Shown here: piece after piece, positions 1 to 9,200 of the stretch
Numbering within the stretch: position 1 is the stretch's first letter
Layout: the number at the start of each line of letters is the position of its first letter
NCBI GenBank assembly: GCA_903916085.1
Contig: CAIWVL010000134.1
Location: 1 to 37,891, forward strand
Length of the DNA stretch: 37,891 nucleotides
Reading direction: 5' to 3'
Source of the DNA: an uncultured Spartobacteria bacterium
GTDB taxonomy: Bacteria > Verrucomicrobiota > Verrucomicrobiia > Chthoniobacterales > Chthoniobacteraceae
The notes under the pieces: generated by a model
Told to the model about the DNA's origin: nothing
The model's database searches: none
What the model saw: the letters and a program-made list of their open reading frames with translations, nothing else
Program-made: the position numbers and the translations under genes

Positions 1-70
1 GGGACTCAATGGGACTCAATGGGACTCAATGGGACTCAATGGGACTCAATGGGACTCAATGGGACTCAAT
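1..70. repeat. 10-bp tandem repeat, seven copies (partial at window edge)
   Basis: Seven perfect head-to-tail copies of GGGACTCAAT run from the first base of the window and stop at position 70, where the sequence becomes unique (GGCGATAGGG). The array probably continues to the left. It lies 20 bases beyond the stop codon of the cytochrome-c/DUF1549 gene. A 10-bp unit is not a multiple of three, so each 30 bp would give a 10-residue repeat if translated. I see no evidence that it is coding. Confidence 0.97.
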
Positions 71-89
71 GGCGATAGGGCGCTGAACG

Positions 90-3077
90 CTAATTGCAAT
101 ACACCATCTCGTTTGCCATCAGGAGGGCGTGGGCGAGTTTTTCCCACTCACCCAAGGGTTTCCGTTCGACGATCTCGCCGGGATTCTGCAACTGAAACCC
201 GCCCGAAAGCCGATACTGGGCAGCGGCCTCATTCGCCTTTTTCTTCCCAGCCACCCGCTTCTGGGAGTCACTAGGGCTCACCGCAGGCGCTGCAACCTCA
301 GGAGCGCTGGTGACGATGGCCCGGACTTGCTCCAAGTACGCAAGACTCATGCGCACCTCGTTGGGCTTTGGTGCCCGCTGGTATGCCATCCAGTACAGGG
401 CCTCTACTTTCTCTGAGTCTGAGTGGGCCTTTTGCATTTCTGGGCGCGCCAACAACCGCCGGCTGACATCCACCATCAGCGGGCTATTCATGAGATACAA
501 CGCCTGCTGCGGCACAATGGTCTCGTGACGTCTGCCACTAGAGGCCCCTGGATTTGCAAAATCAAAGTGCGTCATTAGCTCCGGTACCGCCGCCCTGTCT
601 ACATAACCGTACACAGAACGCCTGTCGGAAAACGGCTCAGAAAGAATGTTCACGGGTTGGCCCCCCACTTCGGAAAGGTCCAGACGCCCTGCGATGAAAA
701 GCAGCGAATCACGGAACGCCTCAAAGTCGAGACGCCGCAGATTGAACCTCCACAAAAGACCGTTCGCAGGATCCTTAGCAGCCGCAACCTGATTCAGCAC
801 CGAGGATTGCCGATAAACCGCTGATAACAAAATCTCGCGATGCAATGGTTTCATGTGCCAGCCATTAGCCATGAACTGAGAGGCCAAATAGTCGAGTAGC
901 TCCGGATGCGTTGGTTTGGGCGATTGCGTACCAAAGTCATCGGGCGTACCCACGATGCCGTTTCCGAAGTGATTTTGCCACACGCGGTTCACAAACACAC
1001 GCGCGGTCAGCGGGTTGCCGCGGTCAACAATGGCTTCCGCAAGCTCTTTACGGCCGCTTCCTGCACGAAACTCGGGACGAGCGCCCGGCGACAGGATTTC
1101 CAAGAACCGGCGGGGCACAATCGCACCTTTGCTGCCCACCTCCCCACGGATGAGTACAGGAGAGTCTGAGGGCGAGGCGGAATCGGCCATCACCATAGCA
1201 CGGCGGGGCGCGCCAGGATGTGAGAGATCAAGTTTGTCCAGTTGCGCCCGGGTTCCCGCGAGCATCCCCGCAGCCTGTCGACCGAGTTTTTCCGCCAGCG
1301 CATCCGCGCTCAGGGAGTTGAAATCCTCGCCCCGGAACGGAATGGGACCAAGCTCCTCCACCATGGGATCCGCCGCGGATTCTGGATCGGCAGCCGCTGC
1401 TTCGCGGCGCGAAAGTTCTGCAAAAAGTTCGGAGTATAGTGCGGCAGCCTGCTGCAAGGTTTCAGGCGGCGCATCGGCAAAAGCAGCGCGCACAGACATG
1501 GGCACTTTCTCAAACCGACCGCTCCCCGCAATAATGGAATCAATGAGTGCAGGCGCGACCGTAGACCACTCGGCATTACTGAGCTTGGAGAGTGCGAAGA
1601 ACGGCAGAAAGGTGGGCTCGGAGCGCAGCACAGCACCCACCCCACGCAACCCTTCAAAGTCGCGCTTGTTATCCAACCCAGCCTTGCGCAGGGCTACAGC
1701 GCGTTCCCGTTGCTCAAGCTTGCTACTTAACAGAATGACGTCCACGGTTTTGCGGAATTGCCCTCTGAGCCTAACGTATTCGGCGCTCACTTGATTGCGA
1801 ATTTTCCCTACCAGCGCCTCCCGCGATTTTAGGTAATCTTCATACTGCGCTTGGGAACCGCGCATTTCGACCACGGGCGCTTCCTTTGGCTCAAAGCTCG
1901 ATTTAAAGATCCCGTGCAGCGAGTAATAATCCTTTTGCGGGACCGGATCGAACATGTGATCGTGGCAACGCGCACAGGAAACCGTCAACCCAAGGAACCC
2001 TTTCGTGACCACGTCGATTTGATCGTTAATCACATCATTCGCGTTGCCGCCGAAGTGTTCACCTACGGTTAGAAAACCCATCGCCGGCAACGATTTCCGA
2101 TCATCGCCCTTAGCGTATAAGTCGGCAGCGAGTTGCTCCCGAACAAATCGGTCATAGGGCAGATCTTCATTAAAACTACGAATCACATAGTCCCTGTAGG
2201 ACCAAGCGTCCACATTGCGCGGATCCTCGTTCTTTTTCCGACTCACAGTTCCCTTCGTGTCGGAGTAACGAGCCAAATCCAGCCAGTAACGCCCCCAGCG
2301 TTCACCGTACTGGGGCGAGGCAAGGAGCCGGTCAACCACCTTTTCCCATGCGCCGGGTGACTTGTCGTCCACAAATGCCTGTACCTCAGCCGGGGTGGGC
2401 GGAATGCCAACCATGTCAAAGGTGGCACGCCGGATGAGCGTGGCACGGTCGGTCTCGAGGTTGGGCTTGAGCCCCTCTTTCTCTAGACTGGCCAGAATGA
2501 ACCGGTCCAAGGGCGTCTTGCACCATCCCTTCATCTGAACTGCGGGTAACGACGGCGTCTGAACCGGTTGAAATGCCCAGTGACTTTTCGCAGAACTCGT
2601 CTGCCCGCCCCTCGCTGCCAACGTGGGAGCCGTACGAGGATCGGGGGCACCCGCCTTGATCCAGGCGGAGAGATCCTCCACTTGTTGTTTAGAAAGTTTA
2701 GCCTCTTTGGGAGGCATTTTCTCCTCGGGATCTGTGGAATGGAGGCGCTGCAAAAGCGGGCTCTTCTCCAAGGCTTCCTTCAGAACGACCGGGCCATTAT
2801 CGCCCCCGGCCATCAGCCCCTCGCGGGTATCCAAGGCCAAACCGCCCTTGGTCTTGCCTTCGACGGAGCTGTGACATTGCACACAACTCTCCGCCAACAC
2901 AGGGGCAATGCGGTTTTCAAAAAAGCCCGGCGCTAAAGCGGGGTTGCTTTGGGTCGACTGCAACTGGACGGCAGCCAGAGTGGGCGCGCCCAATCCGGCG
3001 GTTGCGCTGGCAAGAAAAACGGGCCCCAGCCCCAGAAGCAGGCGGCCGTAAGAGTGGGAGGAAAAAGGCTGTTTCAT
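90..3077 (-). CDS. Exported cytochrome c / DUF1549 / DUF1553 (PSD1-type) protein
   Basis: This 995-residue protein has a family architecture that is abundant in Planctomycetes and Verrucomicrobia. Residues 1-36 look like a signal peptide. A cytochrome-c-like domain follows with haem motif CVQCH at 65-69 and the later MPP...L...QV..L..WI pattern near 121-140. The DUF1549 region spans about 166-390 and contains a second haem-type motif, CARCH, at 368-372 (with DHMFDP after it). The DUF1553 region is C-terminal, with a conserved stretch containing NPLTARVFVNRVWQNHFG. The protein is presumably periplasmic or membrane-associated. Its biochemical role is not established, but such genes often sit with polysaccharide-degradation or oxidative sugar genes. 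The ATG start lies 28 bp after the stop of the upstream DUF1501 gene, so the two are probably co-transcribed. There is no Shine-Dalgarno sequence. Confidence 0.93.
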   Translation of the reverse strand: MKQPFSSHSYGRLLLGLGPVFLASATAGLGAPTLAAVQLQSTQSNPALAPGFFENRIAPVLAESCVQCHSSVEGKTKGGLALDTREGLMAGGDNGPVVLKEALEKSPLLQRLHSTDPEEKMPPKEAKLSKQQVEDLSAWIKAGAPDPRTAPTLAARGGQTSSAKSHWAFQPVQTPSLPAVQMKGWCKTPLDRFILASLEKEGLKPNLETDRATLIRRATFDMVGIPPTPAEVQAFVDDKSPGAWEKVVDRLLASPQYGERWGRYWLDLARYSDTKGTVSRKKNEDPRNVDAWSYRDYVIRSFNEDLPYDRFVREQLAADLYAKGDDRKSLPAMGFLTVGEHFGGNANDVINDQIDVVTKGFLGLTVSCARCHDHMFDPVPQKDYYSLHGIFKSSFEPKEAPVVEMRGSQAQYEDYLKSREALVGKIRNQVSAEYVRLRGQFRKTVDVILLSSKLEQRERAVALRKAGLDNKRDFEGLRGVGAVLRSEPTFLPFFALSKLSNAEWSTVAPALIDSIIAGSGRFEKVPMSVRAAFADAPPETLQQAAALYSELFAELSRREAAAADPESAADPMVEELGPIPFRGEDFNSLSADALAEKLGRQAAGMLAGTRAQLDKLDLSHPGAPRRAMVMADSASPSDSPVLIRGEVGSKGAIVPRRFLEILSPGARPEFRAGSGRKELAEAIVDRGNPLTARVFVNRVWQNHFGNGIVGTPDDFGTQSPKPTHPELLDYLASQFMANGWHMKPLHREILLSAVYRQSSVLNQVAAAKDPANGLLWRFNLRRLDFEAFRDSLLFIAGRLDLSEVGGQPVNILSEPFSDRRSVYGYVDRAAVPELMTHFDFANPGASSGRRHETIVPQQALYLMNSPLMVDVSRRLLARPEMQKAHSDSEKVEALYWMAYQRAPKPNEVRMSLAYLEQVRAIVTSAPEVAAPAVSPSDSQKRVAGKKKANEAAAQYRLSGGFQLQNPGEIVERKPLGEWEKLAHALLMANEMVYCN

Positions 3078-3105
3078 AAACGCAACAGGTTTTCGTTATG
3101 AGACT

Positions 3106-4527
3106 TCAGGCGATGATTTCGCGGACCACACGTCCGGACACATCAGTAAGCCGGAACTCCCTACCGTTGAGCTTGTAAGTCAGCTTTGTGTGTTCAAAGC
3201 CCATCAACGCTAGCATCGTAGCGTGTAGGTCGTGGATGTGCACTTTGTCCACCTCCGCGTGGGAACCAAACTCGTCCGTGGCCCCGTACACGGTGCCGCC
3301 CTTGACTCCGCCACCAGCCATCCACGTGCAAAAGCCCTTATTGTTGTGGTCGCGACCCGGCTTTTCGTTGCCGTTATTGTCAAAAGTAACCGTCCGCCCG
3401 AATTCGCCGCCCCAAATCACCAGGGTATCTTCCAAAAGGCCACGCGACTTCAAATCTGCAAGCAGCGCGGCCGCAGGCTGATCCACTTCCGATGCCCTGC
3501 GCTGCATGCTGCCTTCGACATCGTTGTGCATGTCCCAGCCACCGTGCCAGACTTGAACAACGCGCACTCCGCGCTCGCTCAGACGGCGAGCCAACAGGAG
3601 TTGGTTGCCCAAGGGCGTGTCGCCATAGAGTTCGCGAGTGGCGGCGGATTCCTTGGCCAGATCAAAGGCGTCCGAGGCTTCGGTCTGCATTTTAAAGGCC
3701 ATTTCAAAGGCTTGAAGGCGAGCGTCCAACTGGGCCTCGTGCTGAAGTTTAGCACTGTGTTCTTGGTTGAGTTGGGAAACAAAATCCAACTGCATGCGCT
3801 GGTCGCGTGAGCCCATGAACGGGTTGCGCAGATTTTCCAGCATGGTTTCCGGCTCCATTTTAGCCGTGCTCACCTGAGTCCCCGTGTACACGCCGGGCAA
3901 AAACGACGAAGAACAACAGGTCGTCATCGTGAGGGAAGGCGACCCATTACGCAGGGCGATAAAGCCCGGCAAGTTTTGATTCTCGCTCCCAAGTCCATAC
4001 AGAAGCCACGAACCAACACTCGGCCGGGCGATCCGCAAAGAACCCGTATTCATGAAAACCTGGGCGACGTCGTGCGCCGGGATGTCCGTGTAAAGAGAAC
4101 GAATCACTGCCATGTCATCCACGTGCGAGGCGAGCTTGGGAAACACCTCGCTTACCTCAATGCCCGAGTTCCCGTGTTTTTTGAACTCGAACGGCGAGGG
4201 AAATGCTTTTCCTCGCAGACCAGGCAGCGGCTGATTGGCGTACTTGACCAAAGCTGGCTTGGGATCCCACGTGTCTACCTGAGAGGGCGCTCCGTAGGCA
4301 AAAATCTGAATCACGCGACGCGCCTTAACCGGGTAATGGGGCTGCCGAGGGGCAAGATTGGCGAGCGTAGCCTCAGCCCTAGCTGAGGCTAGAAAGCCCT
4401 CGCCGGAGAGCAGCGCACCCAGCCCCAGCATTCCCATTCCAACACCCGTACGCTGAAGAACTTCCCTGCGAGACAACACCGCATTGAGTGGGTTCTGGAG
4501 GTGCGCAAGTGAGGGATCGTTTCTCAT
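3106..4527 (-). CDS. DUF1501 family protein with Tat-like signal
   Basis: DUF1501 proteins have an alkaline-phosphatase/sulfatase-like fold and nearly always pair with DUF1549/DUF1553 proteins, as here. The N-terminus has a twin-arginine-like motif (SRREVLQRTG) followed by a glycine-rich hydrophobic stretch, so export by Tat is likely. Family landmarks include DTWDPKP near the N-terminus, the VWHGGWDMHND segment in the middle, and WGGEFGRT followed by GRDHN in the C-terminal third. I chose the ATG at 4527, which gives 473 residues. A TTG at 4578 would add 17 residues, but it lies upstream of a perfect palindrome (4565-4576) that looks regulatory. Its stop is 28 bp before the DUF1549 gene, which fits one operon. 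Here DUF1501 comes first, with the DUF1549 gene behind it. Confidence 0.92.
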   Translation of the reverse strand: MRNDPSLAHLQNPLNAVLSRREVLQRTGVGMGMLGLGALLSGEGFLASARAEATLANLAPRQPHYPVKARRVIQIFAYGAPSQVDTWDPKPALVKYANQPLPGLRGKAFPSPFEFKKHGNSGIEVSEVFPKLASHVDDMAVIRSLYTDIPAHDVAQVFMNTGSLRIARPSVGSWLLYGLGSENQNLPGFIALRNGSPSLTMTTCCSSSFLPGVYTGTQVSTAKMEPETMLENLRNPFMGSRDQRMQLDFVSQLNQEHSAKLQHEAQLDARLQAFEMAFKMQTEASDAFDLAKESAATRELYGDTPLGNQLLLARRLSERGVRVVQVWHGGWDMHNDVEGSMQRRASEVDQPAAALLADLKSRGLLEDTLVIWGGEFGRTVTFDNNGNEKPGRDHNNKGFCTWMAGGGVKGGTVYGATDEFGSHAEVDKVHIHDLHATMLALMGFEHTKLTYKLNGREFRLTDVSGRVVREIIA

Positions 4528-4564
4528 GGAAAGTAGGGGGTTCGAGAGGGGGGAGTTCTGGGAA

Positions 4565-4576
4565 GTTCTTAAGAAC
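4565..4576. promoter_or_regulatory. 12-bp perfect palindrome upstream of DUF1501
   Basis: GTTCTTAAGAAC reads identically on both strands and lies 38 bp upstream of the preferred DUF1501 start. Its place in the short gap behind the Spy-like gene suggests an operator, but no regulator is encoded nearby, so this is only a candidate. Confidence 0.3.
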
Positions 4577-4673
4577 AAATGGGGAAACCCCGCGCCGCCG
4601 CAAAAGTTGCGACTGCGGCAGCGAGAAAAATCAGCTGGAGTGAACCTGTCAGAGCGGGTGCGCCGAAAGGAGC

Positions 4674-5360
4674 TCAGTTCTTGGGCTGTGCGCGCTGTTC
4701 CCGCATTTTTTCGCGCTGCTCCGGGGTGAGTTCGGCGGCGATTCGCTCGAAGCTCTGGCGCATTGCTTCCCGTCGTTCCTCGGGGGTGCTGGTAGAATTA
4801 TCACGCGAAGCCTTCATTTTTGGCCCTTCCTCAGCGAGGACTGTGCGGAGCTTGTCGACCTGCGTATCGGTGAGTGCCAGTTTTTCGCGCAGCGCCTTCA
4901 ACCGCGCCTCGACTTTGTCCTGACTGAATCCCTCACCGCGCTGCCTGAGTGCCTCGGCCGCCTTCGCTTTCTGTTCCGGGGTCAATACTGCTGCCAGTTT
5001 CTCTCGAACGCGCCCCATAGATTCCAAGGATTTTTCGCGCATCTGCTCGTCGGTAAGTGCGGAATCCGCCTTTAGTGCTCGAACCTTGGCCGACTCCTGT
5101 TCGAACACGGGCTTTAGTTGAGCCTCCTGTTCTGCTGAAAGTTCAAGGCGTTCTCGCATTGCCTCAAGCCAATTCGCCCCGGCTTGTGCTCGGGCCTTTT
5201 CAATCATCTCGGGCGCTGGTGCGGCAACATCAGGGGGCGGGGTACTCGATTCCGCCGGCGCAGCCGCCTGTAGGAGCGGACTCGCGCCTAAACAAAGCAA
5301 CCCGCACATACCGCGAAGGACACTACACATTCCCAAAGCGAGAGGTTGGATTGCATTCAT
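4674..5360 (-). CDS. Spy/CpxP-like LTxxQ periplasmic helical protein
   Basis: This 228-residue exported protein has a hydrophobic N-terminal segment ending in LLQAAAPAE (about residues 20-36) and an almost entirely helical, charged remainder. The helical part carries repeated L(S/T)xxQ motifs: LSAEQEAQL, LTDEQMREK, LTPEQKAKA, LTDTQVDKL and LTPEQREKM. These match the LTxxQ signature of Spy/CpxP-type proteins, which act as periplasmic chaperones or stress sensors in enterobacteria. Here it is longer than Spy and looks like two or more repeat units in tandem. The specific function in this lineage is unknown. It could belong to the downstream DUF1501 operon (146-bp gap) or be transcribed alone. 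It is divergent from the isomerase gene at 5541. Confidence 0.8.
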   Translation of the reverse strand: MNAIQPLALGMCSVLRGMCGLLCLGASPLLQAAAPAESSTPPPDVAAPAPEMIEKARAQAGANWLEAMRERLELSAEQEAQLKPVFEQESAKVRALKADSALTDEQMREKSLESMGRVREKLAAVLTPEQKAKAAEALRQRGEGFSQDKVEARLKALREKLALTDTQVDKLRTVLAEEGPKMKASRDNSTSTPEERREAMRQSFERIAAELTPEQREKMREQRAQPKN

Positions 5361-5540
5361 ATGTGTCTAAACACCGAATTTTGAGGAGAGTTGCTCGGTA
5401 ATCTCGCTTTTTACAGATTTCCGTTCCCGAAATTTGCCTGCCTGCGGCGTTGCACCTTTTCTGTTCCTTAAGCTCAATAGCGCATTGGTTCCAGTTTGAT
5501 AGCTTCAGGCCCCCTTCCCTTTCCAAACTAACACTCCCCC

Positions 5541-6398
5541 ATGTTCAAGCTAACCTCTCGACTCGCTTTCGCCGCTTTACTGCTGCCGCTGCTGCCCATC
5601 TCCAGCGCAAAGGCCGCCCCGCTTTTTCCAGGGACGCCCGGCATGGTGTCCTATACTTACCGGGAGGATTTCAAAAAGGACATCGCCTCCACACTCGACA
5701 CCATCAAAGCGCACGGAGTCAGTGACATGGAGTTCTCTAACCTATTCAACAGAACCGCCCCTGAAATCCGTCAACTGCTGGATGCTCGGGGTATGGTCTG
5801 CTCCTCGTACGGTGCTAACTACAACGATCTTCTGAACAAACCAGAGGAGGTCGCAGCTAATGCAAAGGCGTTGGGCGCGAAATTCGTGCGTGTCGCGTGG
5901 CTACCTAACCGACAGCCATTTACCCCTGAACTTGCCGAACAAACCGCTGCCGAGTTCAACCGCATTGGTAAGCAGCTGAGGGAACAGCACGGACTGACTT
6001 TCTGTTATCACAATCATGGCTATGAGTTTGTGCCTCACGGGAACGGAACTTTGTTTGATCTGCTTGTCGAGAAAACGCGGCCCGAAGACGTTTCTTTTGA
6101 GATAGACATCCTGTGGGCTCAATTCCCCGGAGTCAGCCCAGCGGCGCTTCTTGAAAAACATGGCAACAGGTTTAAGTTGATGCACCTGAAGGATCTCAAA
6201 AAAGGAGTCACGGGCGATCTGAGTGGCAAAACGCCCGTCGACAATGACGTTGCCCTCGGCACGGGCCAGATTGATCTTCCTGCAGTGCTCAGGGCTGCGC
6301 GCAAAGCCGGTCTGGAGCATTACTACATTGAGGACGAGAGTCCCAACATTGCCACCCAAGTTCCCCAGTCTATTGCATTTCTTAAGAGCCTGAACTGA
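5541..6398 (+). CDS. Secreted sugar isomerase/epimerase-like TIM-barrel protein
   Basis: This 285-residue protein has a clear signal peptide (residues 1-25, ending SSAKAAP), so the enzyme is exported, unlike classical cytoplasmic xylose-isomerase-like TIM barrels. Metal-site landmarks of the AP-endonuclease-2/sugar isomerase family are visible: Glu64 (DMEF), HNHGYEF at 157-163, Glu187/Asp189 (FEIDI), HLKD at 215-218 and Glu264. Family members isomerise or epimerise sugars and 3-keto sugars. The substrate here is not predictable. It precedes the PVC dehydrogenase by 58 bp and probably forms an operon with it and the NHL protein. The ATG is preceded by a run of five C residues and has no Shine-Dalgarno sequence. 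Confidence 0.88.
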   Translation: MFKLTSRLAFAALLLPLLPISSAKAAPLFPGTPGMVSYTYREDFKKDIASTLDTIKAHGVSDMEFSNLFNRTAPEIRQLLDARGMVCSSYGANYNDLLNKPEEVAANAKALGAKFVRVAWLPNRQPFTPELAEQTAAEFNRIGKQLREQHGLTFCYHNHGYEFVPHGNGTLFDLLVEKTRPEDVSFEIDILWAQFPGVSPAALLEKHGNRFKLMHLKDLKKGVTGDLSGKTPVDNDVALGTGQIDLPAVLRAARKAGLEHYYIEDESPNIATQVPQSIAFLKSLN

Positions 6399-6456
6399 AC
6401 GCTTTAATCAGGGCACGTTCAACAAGTGTCCGAGTTGCCGCAGCCACCCTTTTTCC

Positions 6457-9147
6457 ATGAAACGAATCGCGTTTCCCTACCTCACCTTCGCGTTCTTGAC
6501 CCTCACCGCTCCCGCCGTGGACGAGCCCGCAACACTCGTTCCCCCGGAATTATTCGCGGTGCCCGAGGGCCTCGAAGTGACCGTCTGGGCGACGACGCCT
6601 CTTCTCTACAACCCCACGAACATTGACTTTGATGCCGAGGGGCGGCTTTGGGTTGCTGAGGGCGTCAACTATCGGCGCGGGGTTCGGCGAGAAGAGGGCG
6701 ACCGGATCGTGGTTCTGGAGGATACCAAGCACGAGGGTAAGGCCGATTCGAGTCACACCTTTGTACAGGGCGCGGATCTCGTGGCCCCGCTGGGCATCGC
6801 AGTGCTGGACAACAAAATCGTCGTCTCACAACCGCCCGATTTGCTGGTATTCACCGACGTCAACGGGGATCACAAATTCGATCCCGCCGTGGACAAGCGC
6901 GAGGTTCTCCTCACAGGCTTTAACGGGCGCAATCACGACCACAGTCTGCACGCAGTGACGGCCGGGCCGGACGGACTTTGGTACATCAATCAGGGTAACA
7001 CCGGAGCCGTATTTACTGACAAATCGGGAAAAACCTTCCGCATCGGTAGTCCCTACGATCCCACCTACGGGCGCAAGAATCCGAACAAACCGCAGCTCTT
7101 TAATCCCACGGAAGTCGCTGGGCAAAAGAGCGATGACGGACGCGTCTGGATCGGAGGATTCACCGCCCGGATGCAGTCCGATGGCTCGCATCTCGAAATC
7201 ATCGGACACAATTACCGCAACAGCTTTGAACAAACGATCACCTCGCTGGGCGATGTTTTCCAAAGCGACAACGACGATCCACCCGCCTGCAGAGTCAGCG
7301 CCGTGATGGAGTACGGCAATGCCGGGTTCGCGTCCCTAGATGGAAAGCGCTCTTGGGGTGCGGACATACGCCCCGGTCAGACTACGCCCGTTGCCGAATG
7401 GCGCCAGGAGGATCCCGGTTCCATGCCGGCTGGGGACGTCTACGGGGGAGGTTCGCCCACGGGCATCGCTTTCTATGAAAATGGCGCTCTCGGCGATCCT
7501 TGGCGCGGACTCCTGCTCGCGTGCGAAGCGGGACGCAACGTCGTGTTTGGTTACAAACCCAAACTCGAAGGGGCGGACTGGAAACTAGAGCGCTTTGATT
7601 TTCTGACCTCCAACAAGGACAAAAAGTTCGCTGGAAGCGACTTCACAGGGGGCGGCAAAAGCGCCACAAACGAACTTCCCACCCTGTTTCGCCCCTCCGA
7701 CGTATGCGTGGGGCCCGATGGGGCGATCTATGTCGCAGACTGGTTTGACCCGCAAGTGGGCGGCCACGGAACACTCGACAAGGCAGCTGTGGGAACCATT
7801 TATCGCATTGCACCCAAAGGTTTTCAATCGGTTGTACCGAAGCTGGATCTGACCACAACTGAGGGCCAGATCGCCGCGCTCAAAAGCCCCGCGGTCAATG
7901 TGCGCTACAGCGGCTTCATCCGACTCAAGGCACAAGGTAAGGCAGCAGTGCCCTCAGTGGCAGCCCTCTTGGACGACGAAAACCCTTACATCGCGGCGCG
8001 TTCCGAATGGCTCCTCGCACAGATGGGTGAGGAAGGTCGCGCTAAGGCGAGTGAGTGGTTGGAGGCCCGGGAAGACAGTCGGCGCCTAGTGGCGTTCCGG
8101 GCTCTGCGCCGCGCGGGCGAAGACGTGGTAACGCTCGCGGGCAAACTCGTAACTGATCCCTCCGCCGCCGTGCGCCGCGATGTGGCCATCGCGCTACGGG
8201 ACGTGCCCGCCGCGCAGAGTGTGCCGCTCCTGGTGCAGATTGCGCGAGGCTATGACGGAGTGGATCGCGCTTATCTGGAGGCTTTCGGGACTGGGTCACA
8301 GGGTAAAGAGGCAGAGGTCTTCACCGCCGTACAAACGGCCCTCGGCGCACCGAGCGCCCAGTGGACAGAACCCTTCGCGCGTCTGGCTTGGCGTCTGCAT
8401 GTTCCGGCTGCCCTCCCCCAATTAAGCGCTCGTATACTGGACTCGGGCCTCAGCGATGCTCAACGCAAACTGGCACTAGATACGATCGCCTTCACCCCAG
8501 GCCGGGAAGCGGCTGAGGCCATGATCGGGCTCACGGCGGACAAGCAACTTCCTCTAGCCAAGGACGTTTTATGGTGGCTCAACAATCGGCGCGGCAGCCT
8601 TTGGAAAGCAGTGGGCCTCACACAACTCATGCGCGACCGGGGCCTGCTTGAAGAGAAGCCTGCCGTAGAAATCATCTCCCCGGAACCGCCTGAGCGCCTT
8701 GCGGATTTCCCCAAGGTTGAAGACATCGTCGCGCTCACCGGTGACGTGGAACGCGGACGGGCTGCCGTGGCAGTATGCTACACGTGCCACAAAATCGGTT
8801 CACAGGGAGTGGGATTCGGCCCTGAGCTGACTCAGTACGGCGCCACGCAACCAAAGGAAGTCATCGCCAAGGCCATCCTCACTCCCTCCGCCGACATCGC
8901 CTTCAACTACGATGGCAGCCGGGTTGAAACTACCGATGGCGTCCGCATCGACGGCATCGTTGCAACCAAGGGCGATCCCACGGTCATCAAGTGCGTAGGC
9001 GGCTTAGTGCAGTCGATCGCTGAGGACAAAATTAAGTCGATCACGCGCATGGACCGCTCGCTCATGACGGCGCCCGAGACCCTTGGCCTTACCCCGCAAT
9101 CTATCGCCGACATTATCGCTTATCTGAAGTCTGGCGAAATCAAGTAA
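6457..9147 (+). CDS. PVC-type membrane-bound dehydrogenase with C-terminal cytochrome c
   Basis: This 896-residue exported protein matches the large family of PVC-type dehydrogenases related to glucose/sorbosone dehydrogenases. After a short signal peptide (1-20) comes a beta-propeller domain of about 430 residues. It starts near FAVPEGLEVTVWATTP and contains AVTAGPDGLWYINQGN and FRPSDVCVGPDGAIYVADW. A HEAT-like helical region follows at about 465-720, rich in A/L repeats. The C-terminal haem domain has CYTCH at 774-778 and GVGFGPELTQYG directly after it. It most likely oxidises a sugar in the periplasm and passes electrons through its own haem. The neighbouring secreted isomerase and NHL protein fit such an oxidative route. 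Substrate and cofactor are not visible from sequence. Confidence 0.92.
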   Translation: MKRIAFPYLTFAFLTLTAPAVDEPATLVPPELFAVPEGLEVTVWATTPLLYNPTNIDFDAEGRLWVAEGVNYRRGVRREEGDRIVVLEDTKHEGKADSSHTFVQGADLVAPLGIAVLDNKIVVSQPPDLLVFTDVNGDHKFDPAVDKREVLLTGFNGRNHDHSLHAVTAGPDGLWYINQGNTGAVFTDKSGKTFRIGSPYDPTYGRKNPNKPQLFNPTEVAGQKSDDGRVWIGGFTARMQSDGSHLEIIGHNYRNSFEQTITSLGDVFQSDNDDPPACRVSAVMEYGNAGFASLDGKRSWGADIRPGQTTPVAEWRQEDPGSMPAGDVYGGGSPTGIAFYENGALGDPWRGLLLACEAGRNVVFGYKPKLEGADWKLERFDFLTSNKDKKFAGSDFTGGGKSATNELPTLFRPSDVCVGPDGAIYVADWFDPQVGGHGTLDKAAVGTIYRIAPKGFQSVVPKLDLTTTEGQIAALKSPAVNVRYSGFIRLKAQGKAAVPSVAALLDDENPYIAARSEWLLAQMGEEGRAKASEWLEAREDSRRLVAFRALRRAGEDVVTLAGKLVTDPSAAVRRDVAIALRDVPAAQSVPLLVQIARGYDGVDRAYLEAFGTGSQGKEAEVFTAVQTALGAPSAQWTEPFARLAWRLHVPAALPQLSARILDSGLSDAQRKLALDTIAFTPGREAAEAMIGLTADKQLPLAKDVLWWLNNRRGSLWKAVGLTQLMRDRGLLEEKPAVEIISPEPPERLADFPKVEDIVALTGDVERGRAAVAVCYTCHKIGSQGVGFGPELTQYGATQPKEVIAKAILTPSADIAFNYDGSRVETTDGVRIDGIVATKGDPTVIKCVGGLVQSIAEDKIKSITRMDRSLMTAPETLGLTPQSIADIIAYLKSGEIK

Positions 9148-9200
9148 GCGCTGACGGCACTGGGCATTTTTCCCTTAACAGAAATACACCATTTCCCCCG

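Noticed and set aside
1-70. CRISPR array
   Set aside because: The 10-bp units are contiguous without spacers and no cas genes are present. No other direct-repeat/spacer pattern was seen in the window.
1015-1794. 259-codon plus-strand open frame
   Set aside because: It lies wholly antisense to the DUF1549/DUF1553 gene and its Ser/Ala/Arg-rich translation has no family features; it is a shadow of the real gene in GC-rich DNA.
4528-4578. TTG start extending the DUF1501 protein by 17 residues
   Set aside because: The added sequence is unconserved in style and upstream of a palindrome; the ATG at 4527 gives a normal Tat-type N-terminus.
4597-4619. GCCGCA/TGCGGC hairpin as a terminator of the Spy-like gene
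   Set aside because: No T-run follows the stem on either strand and the loop is long; it is not convincing as a terminator.
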